A DNA stretch of 64,000 bases from Cardiocondyla obscurior (GCF_019399895.1 NC_091875.1:1302001-1366000); one strand, 5' to 3'; positions 35,542 through 48,261 are shown, numbered from the stretch's first letter. Made by a program: numbers and translations. The notes: generated by a model not told the origin, from the letters alone.

Positions 35542-38388
35542 CTATGCTGAGAAGGATGAGAGGAAATCGGTAACTACTTTCTTCAATTTCGCATCTGACG
35601 CTTCGCTAATTAAATTTTCTTTTGCGATTGTAGCAAGAAGATCCTGTTGAGTAGACCTAAAAAAAAAAAAAAGTGAAATAAAACATATATGTATTTATAA
35701 TGGTAAATTACGTGTAAATTATTAAAAATATATTACATAATTACCTAATGTGTGCAAGGAATTCTTTTTCGAAGCTAGTGATCTTTGTTGGATCCATTTT
35801 ATCAAGATAACCACGTACACCGCAGTATATGACTGCTACCTGTTCTTCAATAGCCATAGGTACTAAAAACAGAGTATCAGATATTAAACACTGTAAATCG
35901 ACTTACATTCAGATTATTATAAATATTAAAATTATAACAATTTTACCGTATTGTCCCTGTTTAAGAAGTTCAGTTAATCTCACGCCGCGATTCAGCAATT
36001 GTTGGGTCGCAGCATCCAAATCTGAACCAAACTGTGCAAAAGCTGCTACTTCACGATATTGAGCCAATTCCAATTTCATAGAACCAGCAACCTGCATAAT
36101 TGAGTACCATAAATACTTATATTTTATATTAATGTTACAAATATCTTTGTATTAAATGCTTCAAGATTTTACAGGACCTGCTTCATGGCCTTGGTTTGAG
36201 CGGCAGATCCGACACGCGATACAGATAAACCAACATTGATGGCAGGGCGAATACCTTTGTAGAATAATTCAGTTTCCAAAAAGATTTGTCCGTCGGTAAT
36301 AGAAATAACATTAGTCGGGATGTAAGCGGATACATCACCAGCTTGTGTTTCAATAACAGGTAAAGCGGTCAATGATCCGCCACCTAAGTTTTCGTTCATT
36401 TTAGCAGCTCTTTCAAGCAAACGAGAATGAAGATAAAATACATCGCCAGGGTAGGCTTCACGACCCGGTGGTCTTCTGAGCAGCAACGACATTTGTCGGT
36501 AGGCAACGGCTTGCTTTGACAAATCGTCATAAATAATTAGAGCATGTTTTCCATTATCTCTGTAAAATAATAATAACATGTTTTGTGAATTTGTAAATAT
36601 AAATTTAATATACGTCTTTATAAAATGTATGTTAAAACGTATATATTTTTTAAAAGAATAAAAACCTTATTTTAAATAGAAAATAACTAAAGGAGTAATA
36701 CAGTATGAGTAATACAGTATATGCCAAATAATTTAATTATTTAGAGAAAAAAATAAGATATAACTCCTTCAATAAAATATATGTAATTGTTATAAAACTA
36801 ATGTAGAAAATTAGATTCACAAAGTTGGAATGCACCCTGCAATCGTGTTTTTAATTTAATATTTACCTGAAAAATTCTCCCATAGCACATCCAGAGTATG
36901 GGGCCAAGTATTGAAGAGGAGCTGCATCAGAGGCAGTGGCAGATACAATAATAGTGTAATTGATAGCGCCGCTATCTGTTAAACGTTTTACAATTTGTGC
37001 CACAGTGGATCTCTTCTGACCAATAGCAACATAAATGCAATACAATTTCTTTTTCTCTTCCCCACCGTCATTGAAACGTTTTTGATTGATAATAGTATCA
37101 ATAGCAAGAGCAGTTTTTCCAGTTTGTCGATCTCCAATTATCAATTCACGTTGACCACGACCAATAGGCACTAAAGAATCCACAGCTTTGATTCCAGTTT
37201 GCATAGGTTCCCTAACTGACACTCTGTTATCCAAAAGATAATTGAAAGTAGTTTAATATTATGTATGTGTTAAATGTATAATTATTATTTAATTTCTTAT
37301 TTAGAAAAAAGAAAAAAAATTAATACTTTTTTTTCAGATTAAATAAAAATTATATATTGTTATGAATTACCTAGGGATAATGCCTGGAGCTTTTGTTCCA
37401 ATACGAAATCTTAATTTGCTATTTAGAGGGCCTTTACCATCAATAGGATTACCCAAAGCATCCACAACGCGACCCAACAATTCTTCACCAACAGGAACAT
37501 CAACAATTGCACCAGTACGTTTGACAATATCCCCTTCCTTAATGTGTCTGTCATTACCAAATACAACAACACCTACATTGTCAGGTTCCAAATTCAATGC
37601 CATGCCCTTCAAGCCTGAACTAAACTCTACCATCTCATCAGCTTGAATATTCTTCAGTCCATATACACGCGCAATACCATCTCCAATGCTGAGTACTCTG
37701 CCAGTTTCTTCAAGATTAGCCTAAAAAAAAAAACACATTCTATTTAAATGTTTAATTTAAATATCTTTTTAACTGGTAAGGGTACAGATCTAAAATTGCT
37801 AAAGATATTAAAAAATTGTGATATTGAAATGATTCAAATATTGAATAGTAAACTTTTCTTGAAGAGGTTGGTTTACCTTTGGTGCAGATCCAAGAATACG
37901 TTCTTCCAGAATAGCAGAAATTTCTGCCGAACGGCGACTGCAGGAGACATGATATTTACGGGAGGCTATAGCAGTTGCAGGCCAATTAATCTAAAACGCA
38001 AAGGGTACACATGTACATACATAATTGTGATCAAATAGTCGACCGAAAATCTTATTACATAACTCGCTGCCTCAATACTCTTTACATAATACATTACACA
38101 TATACATCACTAGAGGTGCACAAATATTGCCATAAGTGGCTTGAGAGTTGGCATGCTCTCTTTATTTCTCTCCTACGACCATCGCGTGAGCGAAAGCGAA
38201 AATTGGTACAAACCTCCAGCACGGGTCGGCTTTGATAAAATGGAAAATATAAGTTTCACGAAGCATGCAAACTCTATCGGCGACCGCTGAATGGTAAAAA
38301 AAAACCGCCTCTTCTTAATTACCTGAACCGTGGTGTTCGGCAGGTGCCTAACCAGAGATGAAGCCAAACGTAGGGACAGAAGCGCCAT
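35542..38388 (-). CDS. ATP5F1A: ATP synthase subunit alpha, mitochondrial
   Basis: Eight exons, 38323-38388, 37877-37990, 37371-37720, 36867-37223, 36178-36559, 35947-36091, 35745-35862 and 35542-35656, give 548 aa (usual about 550). MALLSLRLASSLVRHLPNTT is an arginine-rich, acid-free matrix targeting signal. The P-loop GDRQTGKT lies near residue 207. VGLSVSRVGSAAQTKAMK carries the alpha-subunit arginine that contacts the beta-site nucleotide, and the PROSITE-type signature PAINVGLSVSRVGS is intact. The subunit forms the F1 hexamer with beta in the mitochondrial inner-membrane ATP synthase. Exon 5 ends in a less usual donor (CAG|GTCCTG). It diverges from GNB5. Confidence 0.98.
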
Positions 38389-38529
38389 TTTCTACAACAG
38401 CCAGCCTACAGCTTAAACGCGAGGATGATGATCGGTCGATTCGAGATGGGCAAAGTAGCCGAGTAGCGAGCAGTAGCGAGAAGATCAGTAGAAGAACGTC
38501 CGTCGTAATCCGTCGCGCTGGCGCTGCTT

Positions 38530-38532
<3 letters not shown>

Positions 38533-38575
<43 letters not shown>
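38533..38575. repeat. (CT)n microsatellite in the ATP5F1A promoter
   Basis: About 21 uninterrupted CT dinucleotides lie 145 bp upstream of the ATP synthase alpha start codon. On the gene's own strand this reads (GA)n, which could bind GAGA-type factors. Confidence 0.95.
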
Positions 38576-38579
<4 letters not shown>

Positions 38580-38717
38580 CTCTCCACCGTGGTTCTTTCT
38601 ATTCATGCGCACTTGCCATTGCGCAGGAAGTCGATGGCATGGCTCTCGCACCCTGAGCAGGAACGCAATCGCGTTCCTGGATGCACCCACTATTGGCAAA
38701 AGTGCGTCATTGCACCG

Positions 38718-38742
38718 GCGCGGGCGCGGGCGCGGGCGCGAA
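38718..38742. repeat. GCGGGC hexanucleotide array
   Basis: About four tandem copies of a GGGCGC unit lie in the divergent promoter between ATP5F1A and GNB5. Confidence 0.8.
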
Positions 38743-39173
38743 TACCCAAGTACTCTGTTATTTCGTTTCGCGTTGATTCGCCGTATCGATTATCCTCTTG
38801 TTCGCTGCGTGTGGCCACGGACGGCTTTTTCCCTCGAAAACAAACGCATAACGAGAGAGAGCAAGGGCGAGAAATTTGTGACTCGCCGTTTCGTCTCGCT
38901 TGCAAAAATGAGATCACGGAATTAGCAATTACATTTACAATTCTAATCAAGTAACAATTAACTGCCTATTACTGTGATTGTAAAATGTATCACTTATGAT
39001 CTGGAGGCATTATCGTAAAAAGATGCATGTATACTTATTATTTGAGCCAACGCATATGTGTACATACATGCTTGCAACTCTGACGTACATGTCATTTTAG
39101 TGTATGGCCGATTGTCCACTCGTGAGATTTTTCCATTGCATGTGAAGAAGTTGATCAGTGTCCTGCAAGTAAG

Positions 39174-40619
39174 ATGGACTCTGCAACCGAGCTAGAGCAC
39201 ATAGAGAAACTGGCGAAAGAAGCGGAATGCTTAAAGATACGCTTAGAAGATGAACGACAAAAGTTAAATGACATTACACGTAAATTAACAAACAATTACT
39301 TTAAAGTGTTATTTATATGAAAATACTATCATTTTTTTCTCTCATTTCCCTTACATTTTATTCCAGTTGCTAGTGTAGCAGACAGACTTGAAGTAATTAA
39401 TTGTATAAATGTAAAACCTAGACGTATTTTGAAAGGCCATCAGGCTAAAGTTTTATGTTCAGATTGGTCTCCTGATAAACGTCATATTGTTTCTTCTTCA
39501 CAGGTAGATTTTTTTTTCAAACATTTTTATTTTACACATGTTATTATGTAAAATATAAATTCTTCTTGACTTTTTTAGGATGGAAGAATGATTATATGGG
39601 ATGCTTTTACTACAAATAAAGAACATGCCGTTAGTATGCCAACTAGATGGGTGATGGCATGTGCTTATGGTCCTAGTGGTACTCTGGTTGCATGCGGGTA
39701 AATATTAATTATAATATATTACAATAAGTTTGTTATAAAAAATCAAAGGCTAGAGATTTGTGATAAACCATTATTATACATATTATTTTTATGTAAATAT
39801 TTCAGAGGCTTGGATAACAAGGTTACAGTATATCCATTAAGTCTGGAAGATGATGTTTCAGCACATAAAAAAACTGTTGGCACTCATACATCTTACATGT
39901 CATGCTGTGCATTTCCTAACAGTGATCAACAGATTTTAACTGGCAGTGGAGACAGCACATGTGGTCTGTGGGATGTAGAGAGTGGACAATTATTACAAAG
40001 TTTTCAAGGACACTCCAGTGATGTCATGTCTATTGATCTAGCACCTAGTGAAACTGGAAACACATTTGTATCTGGTGGTTGTGATAAATTGGTCTTGATT
40101 TGGGATATGCGCAGTGGCCAGTGTGTGCAAAGTTTTGAAGGACATCAGTCTGATGTTAATTCAGTATGTAATGTCTAAATTATATATTTATTTATACTTT
40201 GTGAAAAAATTATTATTATAATTTGTAGACATTATTTTCTTTTAATATAATATTAATTTAATTTAATATTAATTATATTTGTGGTGCAGGTAAGATTTCA
40301 TCCAGGTGGTGATGCAGTAGCAACAGGCTCAGACGATGCTACTTGTCGTTTATTTGATCTACGTGCTGATAGAGAAGTTGCAGTATATGCAAAAGAAAGT
40401 ATAATATTTGGAGCAAATGCAGTTGATCTTAGTATCAGTGGGCGATTGCTTTTTGCCGGATACAATGATTACACAGTAAATGTGTGGGATACTTTAAAGT
40501 GCCAACGAGTGGCACTGTTATATGGGCATGAAAATCGAGTTTCATGTTTAAGAGTTTCTCCAGACGGTACTGCCGTGTCTACCGGAAGCTGGGATGCGAC
40601 TTTGCGAGTTTGGGCTTAG
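39174..40619 (+). CDS. GNB5: Guanine nucleotide-binding protein subunit beta-5
   Basis: Five exons, 39174-39279, 39367-39503, 39579-39697, 39806-40163 and 40290-40619, give 349 aa. The N-terminal helix (LAKEAECLKIRLEDERQKL) precedes seven WD repeats, with visible blocks LCSDWSPDKR, MIIWDAFTT, CGLWDVES, LVLIWDMRSG, CRLFDLRAD, VNVWDTLK and TLRVWA. Wording such as RRILKGHQAKVL and SMPTRWVMACAYGPSG is typical of beta-5 rather than beta-1 to beta-4. Beta-5 pairs with R7-family RGS proteins and helps switch off G-alpha signalling in neurons. Start chosen at the only ATG before the helix. Confidence 0.97.
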
Positions 40620-41219
40620 CTTCGTGACTACCGTTACTCTCTTAAATCTGTTGAGATATGAAATATTCTTGTTAGACAGCACATAGATAATATTTAATAT
40701 TTTATTCTATTTATTTCTAAATTATTGCCTTTCTCGAATACTTTTTGTATGTTATTCATGTTTTCATAATAGCAAATGTATGTATAATACATTAAAATTA
40801 AATTGTGCATTTAATAGTAAGCGTGCTTTGCTACAGTTTGTGTGAGTTCGTGAGTGTGTGCAACGATTACACAACGCATGAACTCACACAGACGCTGCAG
40901 TACTCTTCCCGTAAGAAACGCTATTGTTCCTTTTGGCCTGCGTCGAGGTTACGTCCCCGCCATCTTCGATCGACAGCGGGAAGTTCGAGTGCCTTGAATC
41001 GCATATTATCCGATGGTAAAACAATGATTCCGGAAGTACCGAGGCGTTTGCGAATTGCGAGTTCTAGCGATCGTACGCGACAAAGCGCGGAGTGGCGGAG
41101 AGCGTGGGAGACCCTGTCGTGAGAGAGAAGGGCGGTGGGGAGGGTTTGAGTGATTTGAGTGTTCGCCGAGAAGTGAGAAGAGCTCCCGATCGCGCGAGAA
41201 AGAACTCCGACTCGCGAGG
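40620..41219. promoter_or_regulatory. GNB5 3' end and endophilin-B promoter
   Basis: The first 200 bp are AT-rich and fit the GNB5 3' untranslated region. From about 40830 the DNA becomes CpG-rich, with a hairpin-forming inverted repeat at 40834-40897, leading directly into the endophilin-B start codon. The leader immediately before the ATG is purine-rich. Confidence 0.5.
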
Positions 41220-44200
41220 ATGGACTTCAACGTAAAGAAGCTGGTGAAGGACGCGGGTGCCGCCCTCAGCAGAGTTGTGCAGGTGAGAAACGTTGCGCGT
41301 GAAGCGACACGAGGACTTCCGAGCACCGAGGAGTCACGCGCGACGTCGTTCTCGTCGGCATCCGTCAACCGTTGACGTTTGATGGGTTGCAAGAGCAACG
41401 ATCGAGCGCGTCACTAGACTACTTCCCTGACCTGTTCCTGGGGCCTGAGCTCCGATTTCTACGTTTCTCCGCGATTTAACCTACCTATCTGCCCTGCTGG
41501 CCTGGCCTCGTATTTACATGACGTCGCGCGACGTTCTTACGATCGAACGAGAATGCGTCATCTTCGTCGAATGTTGTATTAGCAACGATGACGCGGACTT
41601 TGAACTCGATTGTCAAGTCGCATTTGTCCGCTGGCGGCTATATTTTGAAAACGTTGGAGGATGTTGTATACTGGGTGTTGCTATATAGTGCAAATGTTAG
41701 ATATTGATTGAAAAAAATATAAAATTGTCACGTTCCGTAGATGACCGAGGAAACCCTGGGCACGTCGGAAAAAACCGAGCTAGACGCGCATTTGGAGCAC
41801 TTGGCGGAGCGAGGTAATGCCACCAAAATGTGGACAGAGAAGATACTGCGAAATATGGAAGCTGTGCTTACTCCAAATCCTGGTACCTAATGCTATTTGA
41901 ATAATTAGATTTTAACTTGGCGAAATATCATTTAATTTGACATTTGTTATGTATTCAACTTGTGTATAAAATTAATTTTGCATCCCATCATTAATTGTAA
42001 AATAACACTTGCAGGTAACAGGATTGAAGATTTCTTTTTTGAAAAAATTGACAAGAGGAAACCCAACAGGCTGAGCAATTTGGAGTATGTAGGCACAGAT
42101 ATGATTGAAGCTGGAAATGATTTTGGTCCAGGAATAGCTTACGGTTGGTATGATAAGATTTCACTTGATATAGCATGGGCGAATTTTGTTGCTAACAGGA
42201 ATATTCGGTTTTAGGTAGTGCATTAATAAAAGTTGGCCAATGTCAGCAAAGACTAGGGCAGATCGAAAGGGACTTTATAGGGACTGCCGCTAACTGTTAT
42301 ATACAGCCTCTGAGAAAGTTCTTAGATGGAGAAATGAAGACTGTCAGCAAAGAGATGGCGATATTGGAAAATAAAAGGTGACGAAAACTTTGCTCGTCAC
42401 ACATTACGAGTTACGAATTTGATCGCTAATGTTAAACTATTCTGATGTAGATTGGACTTGGACGCGTGTAAAAATAGAGTGAGAAAAGCGAGGAGCATGC
42501 TGGGTCAACAGAGTGTAAGTACCGTTAATTGCCGAACTCGTTAAAAAAATTTTTCTATGCGTTTACGATGTGTTTTGTCCTTCACACTGCTGCGATTTAT
42601 AGGAGTCTGGCATATCACCCGAAGTATTGCTCGATCAGGTATTAACGCAATAGTTTCGCTCGCTTTAGTTCAAAGTGATCCAGATTAAATATCATAAAAA
42701 AAATTTTTATGATATTTATATATTTATTCCACTACATTTTATAGATTTTGATTTATAAAAAAAAAATATAGTCAAGTAGAAAAGATTAGAAGAGGAATAA
42801 TTAAGAATTCTTAAATCGCAAATCGTATTTTTCACGATACGCATTTGTTATAGCAAGAACTGTGTCTCACAGTTGCAATTATTAAACTAAACTATATATA
42901 AAAACTAATAAATAAAATATATTCATTGCTTACTCAGGCAGAGAGGGAGCTGAGGGTAGCGCAATCGGAGTTTGATCGACAAGCTGAGATCGTGAAATTG
43001 CTTTTGGAGGGTGTCTCGAGCTCGCAGGCCGGACACTTGCGATGCCTGCATGAATTTGTCGAGGCACAAGCACGCCATTACGCGCAATGCCACGCCGTAA
43101 TGCAGGATCTACAGCGCGAACTTGCCGGGTAAGTTCGCTTTCTTTGCCTATTTTTTCATCTCTTTTTTTTCATTCTCTTAAAATTTTACTTATTTATTCT
43201 ATACATCTATATTTGGCACATTAATGGTTCTCGTACAGCGTATTATTATCACAACATTTCTGTACAGCTATCCCACTTTATGGTGATTCGAGTGAGTAAT
43301 GTTTGACAAACCTTTAATAGTAATATTGACTATATTTAGATATTCAATTCGTGAGCTCCGCTTCTTATTGTAGCAACTGCGAGCTTAGGATTTAAACGAA
43401 AAGAAATTTGCGCAAAATTCTTCGTTATACGAAATGTCTCGTATGGTTTGACGAACATTACCTGTTACAGCCGGTTTCAAAGGGCGCCAGCTGATTTCAA
43501 TCTTTAATCGATAAACGCCAGAGTTAAAGTTTGAAGATAGCATGACCTCGATGAAACCGGCGAGTGATGAACTATACCAGATCTAATGCCGACACGATCG
43601 CCGATTAATCGCTTTCATATCAGCATCCCGTTTCCAGCTTTTGTAATGTCCGTAGTAAAAGAACGCAAATTGTTCATCGTTATTATCGTTATCTTAAATT
43701 ACTTCTTGCTTCGCCCGGCCTCCCACGTAATCTGCCGGAGTGCGATCTTTTCCGCTATCTCTCTATCTCTGCTTGCACGATTGGTAAATTGCAGGGCACG
43801 TCAACCGAGCCCTATGCTGAGAGTCAACAGTGAGGACGTGATCGAGCTAAACTCCTCGCCCACTCTCTCCCAAAATTCATCCGTAACTGCCGGATCTGCC
43901 GCTTATGTTACCGCCACATTCGACACTGATATCAGTAAAGTTTAGTTTTCCACCGTTCAAACGTTGAGCCATACGGATTGTTACGAATTTCGAACCGAGT
44001 TGACAATTCAATTAACTACGTTAGCTTGTTACGCAATTTTCCCTTTCCAGCGACGTTCGTTTAAGTCATTTTACGCACGCGTTGGGAAGTTTAATTCCGA
44101 CCGTCGCTTGATCGTTAGACTTGTTAATGAGTAATAAATATTCTATAATGTTATATAATTGTATGTTTAGGAAAACTAGAACAAACCACTTTTCTGGGGG

Positions 44201-46549
44201 AAAAAAAAAAGAAAAAGAAAAACATTTCCTTGTGAACGATTTACGGCGATCAATGCGGTCTACTCTTTATCTTATCTATATCTCTTTCTGCTATTTGCTC
44301 TACTTTCTTGTTCTCGTTATGTCCTGGAAAACAGTTGCTTTAGATCGCCGTAACTCGGCCGAGAATGACCATAATGGCAAGATAAACTAATCCTCGGTGC
44401 TATAATAACGCCATGTAACTAAACAACGACATAATTGTAGATACATATCACGCTTGTCTTGTTTTTATACTAGGGAAGTCAATAATCTGTGTTACAACAT
44501 ATTGCGGGAGAAAGAAATTTAATTTTCATTCTCCCCGTAATATCAGGGGATATCAGGGTGAACCGTGTAACAATAATGCATGTAGTTAAATGAGTAGAAT
44601 TGATGATATAATACAACACACGCTCGCAGACTAATTTGCCAAATTAAAAACAAGTCTCTGATGCGAAACTCGATCTTTATGAATTGCATGTATATTGGCC
44701 CATTTCGCGGCATTTAAACATTACTATCTCGTTTGCGGTAAACGACCGTACAGAATCCGGCAGTCAGCATATGCCTGATTAAACATTAACATTAACTCGT
44801 GTTATGCGACAGTGTACCGATCCTCGTTAAAAAATGCTTAAATTCAATTGTTTTTCTACCCCTTGTATGTTCCTTCGTACACGAGTTTATTACGCATAAT
44901 ATTGTAGCACTATAATTCACTTGTCGTTTACCTACCCAGACTATCTGGGGGTTCCTATTACACCACCTCACCAGCCACCACCAACGCACTAGAGAACGGT
45001 CAGGACAGAGCGAGAGTGTTGTGCAATTACGACGCGAGGGATCCTAGCGAGCTAAGCGTCATGCAGGACGAGGTAACGAAGTTTGTGATTTAGGTAGGCG
45101 ATAGCATGTTTGACGATGTTCCGAGCGAAAGGCATGAATCTGTAGTCGGAGTCTTAAGTTACGGTATCGTAAGGTCACCTACTTATAGTCTTTCTTTTTT
45201 TTTAAACACTGTATAAATATGTATTGTAGAGAGATTGTCTTTTATATCTTCATCAGACCATCGTGTAAGACTCGTTTTCGATTTGAATCTTTCGGGACCT
45301 CTAGATTCTCGATTTAAGATCAGGGCGCGTCCGGAGATCCCGAAAGGATTAAGACGTTATCCCCCCCGAGATGTTTAATTTCTTTTAGTACGCGTTATAG
45401 AATTAAGTACTCGTTATTATAAGTACATGTTTCATATCGAAACGCTCGTATATATTTGCATAATTTTAAGAGCTCTCTGTTAATATTAACAATACTTGTA
45501 CTGATGCATTTATTTTCAAGCAGGCTAATATATTAACTCGCAAAATGTTATACGCTGTTCTCGAAAAAAAAGCTTGAAAAAATTCATTATTTTTACATGT
45601 CGGAGAGACAGAGAGAGAAAAAAGAAACGTTGAAACTTATGTTATTCTTGTAATACAATATTAACGGAAGGGTTAAAAAAAAATTATATTTTGAATGAGC
45701 AAATATTAGGTGGCGAATGACAGTAATAATTAGAAAGATTAATAATACATAAATCGTGCCGCAGAGTTTTAAGAATCATTGAATATTGTACGCGAATCTT
45801 TAGAGCAATTAGTTTCTGTCTTATGAATTGTGAAACGTGATACGAAATATCGATTAATTAAATAAAGAGAGTTCATGCCTAAACCACATTAGCAGTATAT
45901 CGACATTCTGGTTATACACACAGAGTTGTATTACATTGTGCATGATAGACATTATTATAATTTTTAATTTGTTTAAAATTTGGGCTTTCTTATTTCCTCT
46001 TTTAATCGATGTGTCGTTGGTCTCACGGATTACACTTTCCCCCCTCCCCCCACGTCTACAGATTTGTAAGATAACACGAATACAGGACACATCGCGAACA
46101 GAATGAATCGTATGTGAAATTACTGTACATTTATTCAATCAAATTGTGCATGTATTATCAAATAAACGCCTACTGTTTTACTTTGTTACGAGCATTTTAT
46201 TTATTGTGTCACAACTGTATCTTTTATGTATTGTTACGATTATCGTATTTTTCTTGTATTGTTTCGCATATGCTTACTTCGATGTGTATTTATAGTGATG
46301 TTATATATAATACGTGCCTGTGTATTATAATCAATACGATGTACTAATTAGATTCTGTACAAAGTTATACTTTAATAAATTGAGTACATCTTGAAACGAG
46401 AGGAAAAATGGGAGAAATATATGTGTTTTTTTTAGGTAATCAATATTTCTGAAATTCCCGACGACGATGATTACTTTATGGGAATCAGAGGAAATCAACG
46501 AGGGAAGGTGCCCAAAGTATACTTAGAAACACTTATTATACGTCATTAA
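41220..46549 (+). CDS. EndoB: Endophilin-B (BAR and SH3 domain protein)
   Basis: Exons: 41220-41282, 41741-41882, 42015-42143, 42215-42377, 42451-42514, 42603-42638, 42938-43128, optional 43795-43934, then 44940- or 44975-45072, and 46436-46549. Skipping the optional exon and starting at 44940 gives 344 aa; including it and starting at 44975 gives 379 aa; both are in frame. MDFNVKKLVKDAGAALSRVV is the amphipathic helix 0. The BAR domain follows (KTELDAHLEHL, QSEFDRQAEIVKLLLEGVSS, HLRCLHEFVEAQ). The SH3 domain is split over the last two exons (RARVLCNYDARDPSELSVMQ; GIRGNQRGKVPKVYLETL). The family bends membranes in mitochondrial, Golgi and autophagic traffic. The 36-nt exon (ESGISPEVLLDQ) is absent from the mammalian pattern I know. 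Confidence 0.93.
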
Positions 46550-46905
46550 TTCACTTAGAAGTTATCGTCTATTGTCAATTGTATTTCTAGAGTCAATTTA
46601 GCGCACTTCTCTCGTCAGGTTTTTTCAGCTTATATTAGTCAAATTAATGACAATTTCACTTGGCTTAAAAGATTTATCATATAAGGACCAAGAGATTAAT
46701 ATTCCGATTTAGACAAATTACTAGTCTACTACGATTAATGCACGTAACACGATGAGATTATTCTTGTATTCAACATTGTGCCTCGTGATCGTGAGTCGGT
46801 TCTTTTCACGATTGGCTAAATAAACGATTATGATTGCCAAATAAAATATTCACAGTTTGAAGTTTCATTATTATATATTATAGTACATAGCATATGTAAA
46901 AAAAA

Positions 46906-48261
46906 TTATTTCTTTTTCGATACACCGACCGTGCGTCCACGACGACCAGTAGTCTTAGTGTGCTGACCACGTACACGGAGACCCCAATAGTGACGCAGGC
47001 CTCTGTGAGCGCGGATCTTTTTCATCCGCTCCAAATCCTCACGCAGTTTCGAGTCCAAGTTAGCACTCGTGAGCTAAAAAATAAGACATGAGATTTTGAA
47101 AATATCCTGCAACTTTGTTATCAACATCAAATTATTTGTAAATAACTTGGTTTCTGTTGCGCTCGTACCTATTCCTTAAAATAGCATAAAGTGCTACAAA
47201 AGCAATATTAATGTACAACAGTGCAGTTTTTATTGCACAATCTACCAGCTGAACGTACAATCAACATTTGCAAGATCAGTCGTGAATTTGTGCGATGGGC
47301 TTTATACTGTATAGCAAAAATACATATAAATTGTTGCAAATCGTTATATCTTTATATACATATCATGTGACGATTAAATCTCAATAAATGCTATTACTCT
47401 ATATGCAAATAATATATTTATGTGTATGAGTTTACATGTTACGACAATAAAGCCAACATGTTCCAAAAATTCATTTTCTGTCTCTTTTTAAACAAATGGA
47501 TAACAAACCTGCGAGTATTTTCCATCGACGATGTCTTTCTGCCTATTAAGGAACCAGTCTGGAATTTTGTATTGCCTTGGATTGGCCATAATAGTGACAA
47601 TTTTTTCGACCTAAAAATATTTTTTTTAGTACACGAGCAACATATTTGTTTACAGAAAAGTTTATTGTTAACGTAAAGTAGTAAAACTCACTTCTTCTTC
47701 TGAGCATTCTCCAGCTCTTTTGTCCAAGTCAATATCCGCCTTCTTCAGAACGATGTTGGCGTAACGACGTCCAACACCCTTGATCGCAGTCATGGCAAAC
47801 ATGACTTTCCTGTTGCCGTCGATGTTCGTGCCCATGACACGAAGAATGTGTTGGAACTTCTCAGGAATGACGAGCGACTGTAAAAAGCATCATCGTGGTC
47901 ATATATACAAATTGACGTTTAACCTCAATCGCGCAGATAATTCGGAAGTCGTTCAACGAAATTTCGCCCACCGAAGAATACATAATCGTTAAATTTTAAT
48001 AATCGTTATGAAATCGTATTAATTGAAAACATCAAAATCACAAAGATTCTTCACAACATTGGAGGTTAAAAGCGCGACAAACTTACACACGCCTAACCTC
48101 GAAACATTGTCAAATTATGTTTGCTTGCAACGTTCGTCAACATATTACTAGCGATAAATTTAGAATTAATAGATTTATCATTTTGTTCGAACATGTGTAG
48201 CGAATAATGCAAGATTCCGTGGAAAATTCATGATTTCGAAAGAAGTCTATGCACTCACCAT
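46906..48261 (-). CDS. RPS18: 40S ribosomal protein S18
   Basis: Coding exons 48259-48261 (the ATG alone), 47692-47877, 47509-47610 and 46906-47073 give 152 aa, exactly the family length. SLVIPEKFQHILRVMGTNI, then DGNRKVMFAMTAIKGVGRRY and the ending GRRGRTVGVSKKK are diagnostic. S18 (uS13) sits in the head of the small subunit and contacts the large subunit. Splitting straight after the start codon with a strong GTGAGT donor is common in ribosomal protein genes and allows intronic control. A structured stretch lies in the last intron. It converges with endophilin-B. Confidence 0.97.
47154..47299 (-). ncRNA. Possible intronic structured RNA (snoRNA-like) in RPS18
   Basis: Within the 435-bp last intron, the outer arms CTGTTG..GTAC (47154-47168) and GTACAACAG (47213-47221) form a stem, with an inner TAGCA/TGCTA hairpin at about 47181-47197, and a second hairpin GTGCA/TGCAC occupies 47221-47238. 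On the minus strand ANANNA-like (ATAAAA or ACATTA) and ACA-like triplets occur in plausible places for an H/ACA snoRNA. Ribosomal protein introns often host snoRNAs. The box distances are not ideal and no target was deduced, so this is tentative. Confidence 0.25.

Larger units (their letters stand above)
38389..39173. promoter_or_regulatory. Divergent promoter region, ATP5F1A / GNB5
   Basis: Only 785 bp separate the two start codons. The part next to ATP5F1A is CpG-rich with a (CT)n tract and a GCGGGC hexamer array. The part next to GNB5 (38930-39170) is AT-rich. No protein-coding exon is supported. Confidence 0.55.

Noticed and set aside
38358..38954. 198-codon plus-strand frame between ATP5F1A and GNB5
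   Set aside because: It runs through the (CT)n microsatellite (giving a long Ser-Leu run) and overlaps the antisense of the ATP synthase first exon.
46114..46347. 77-codon frame in the last endophilin-B intron
   Set aside because: AT-rich intronic frame of Tyr, Cys and Leu codons with no splice-site support.
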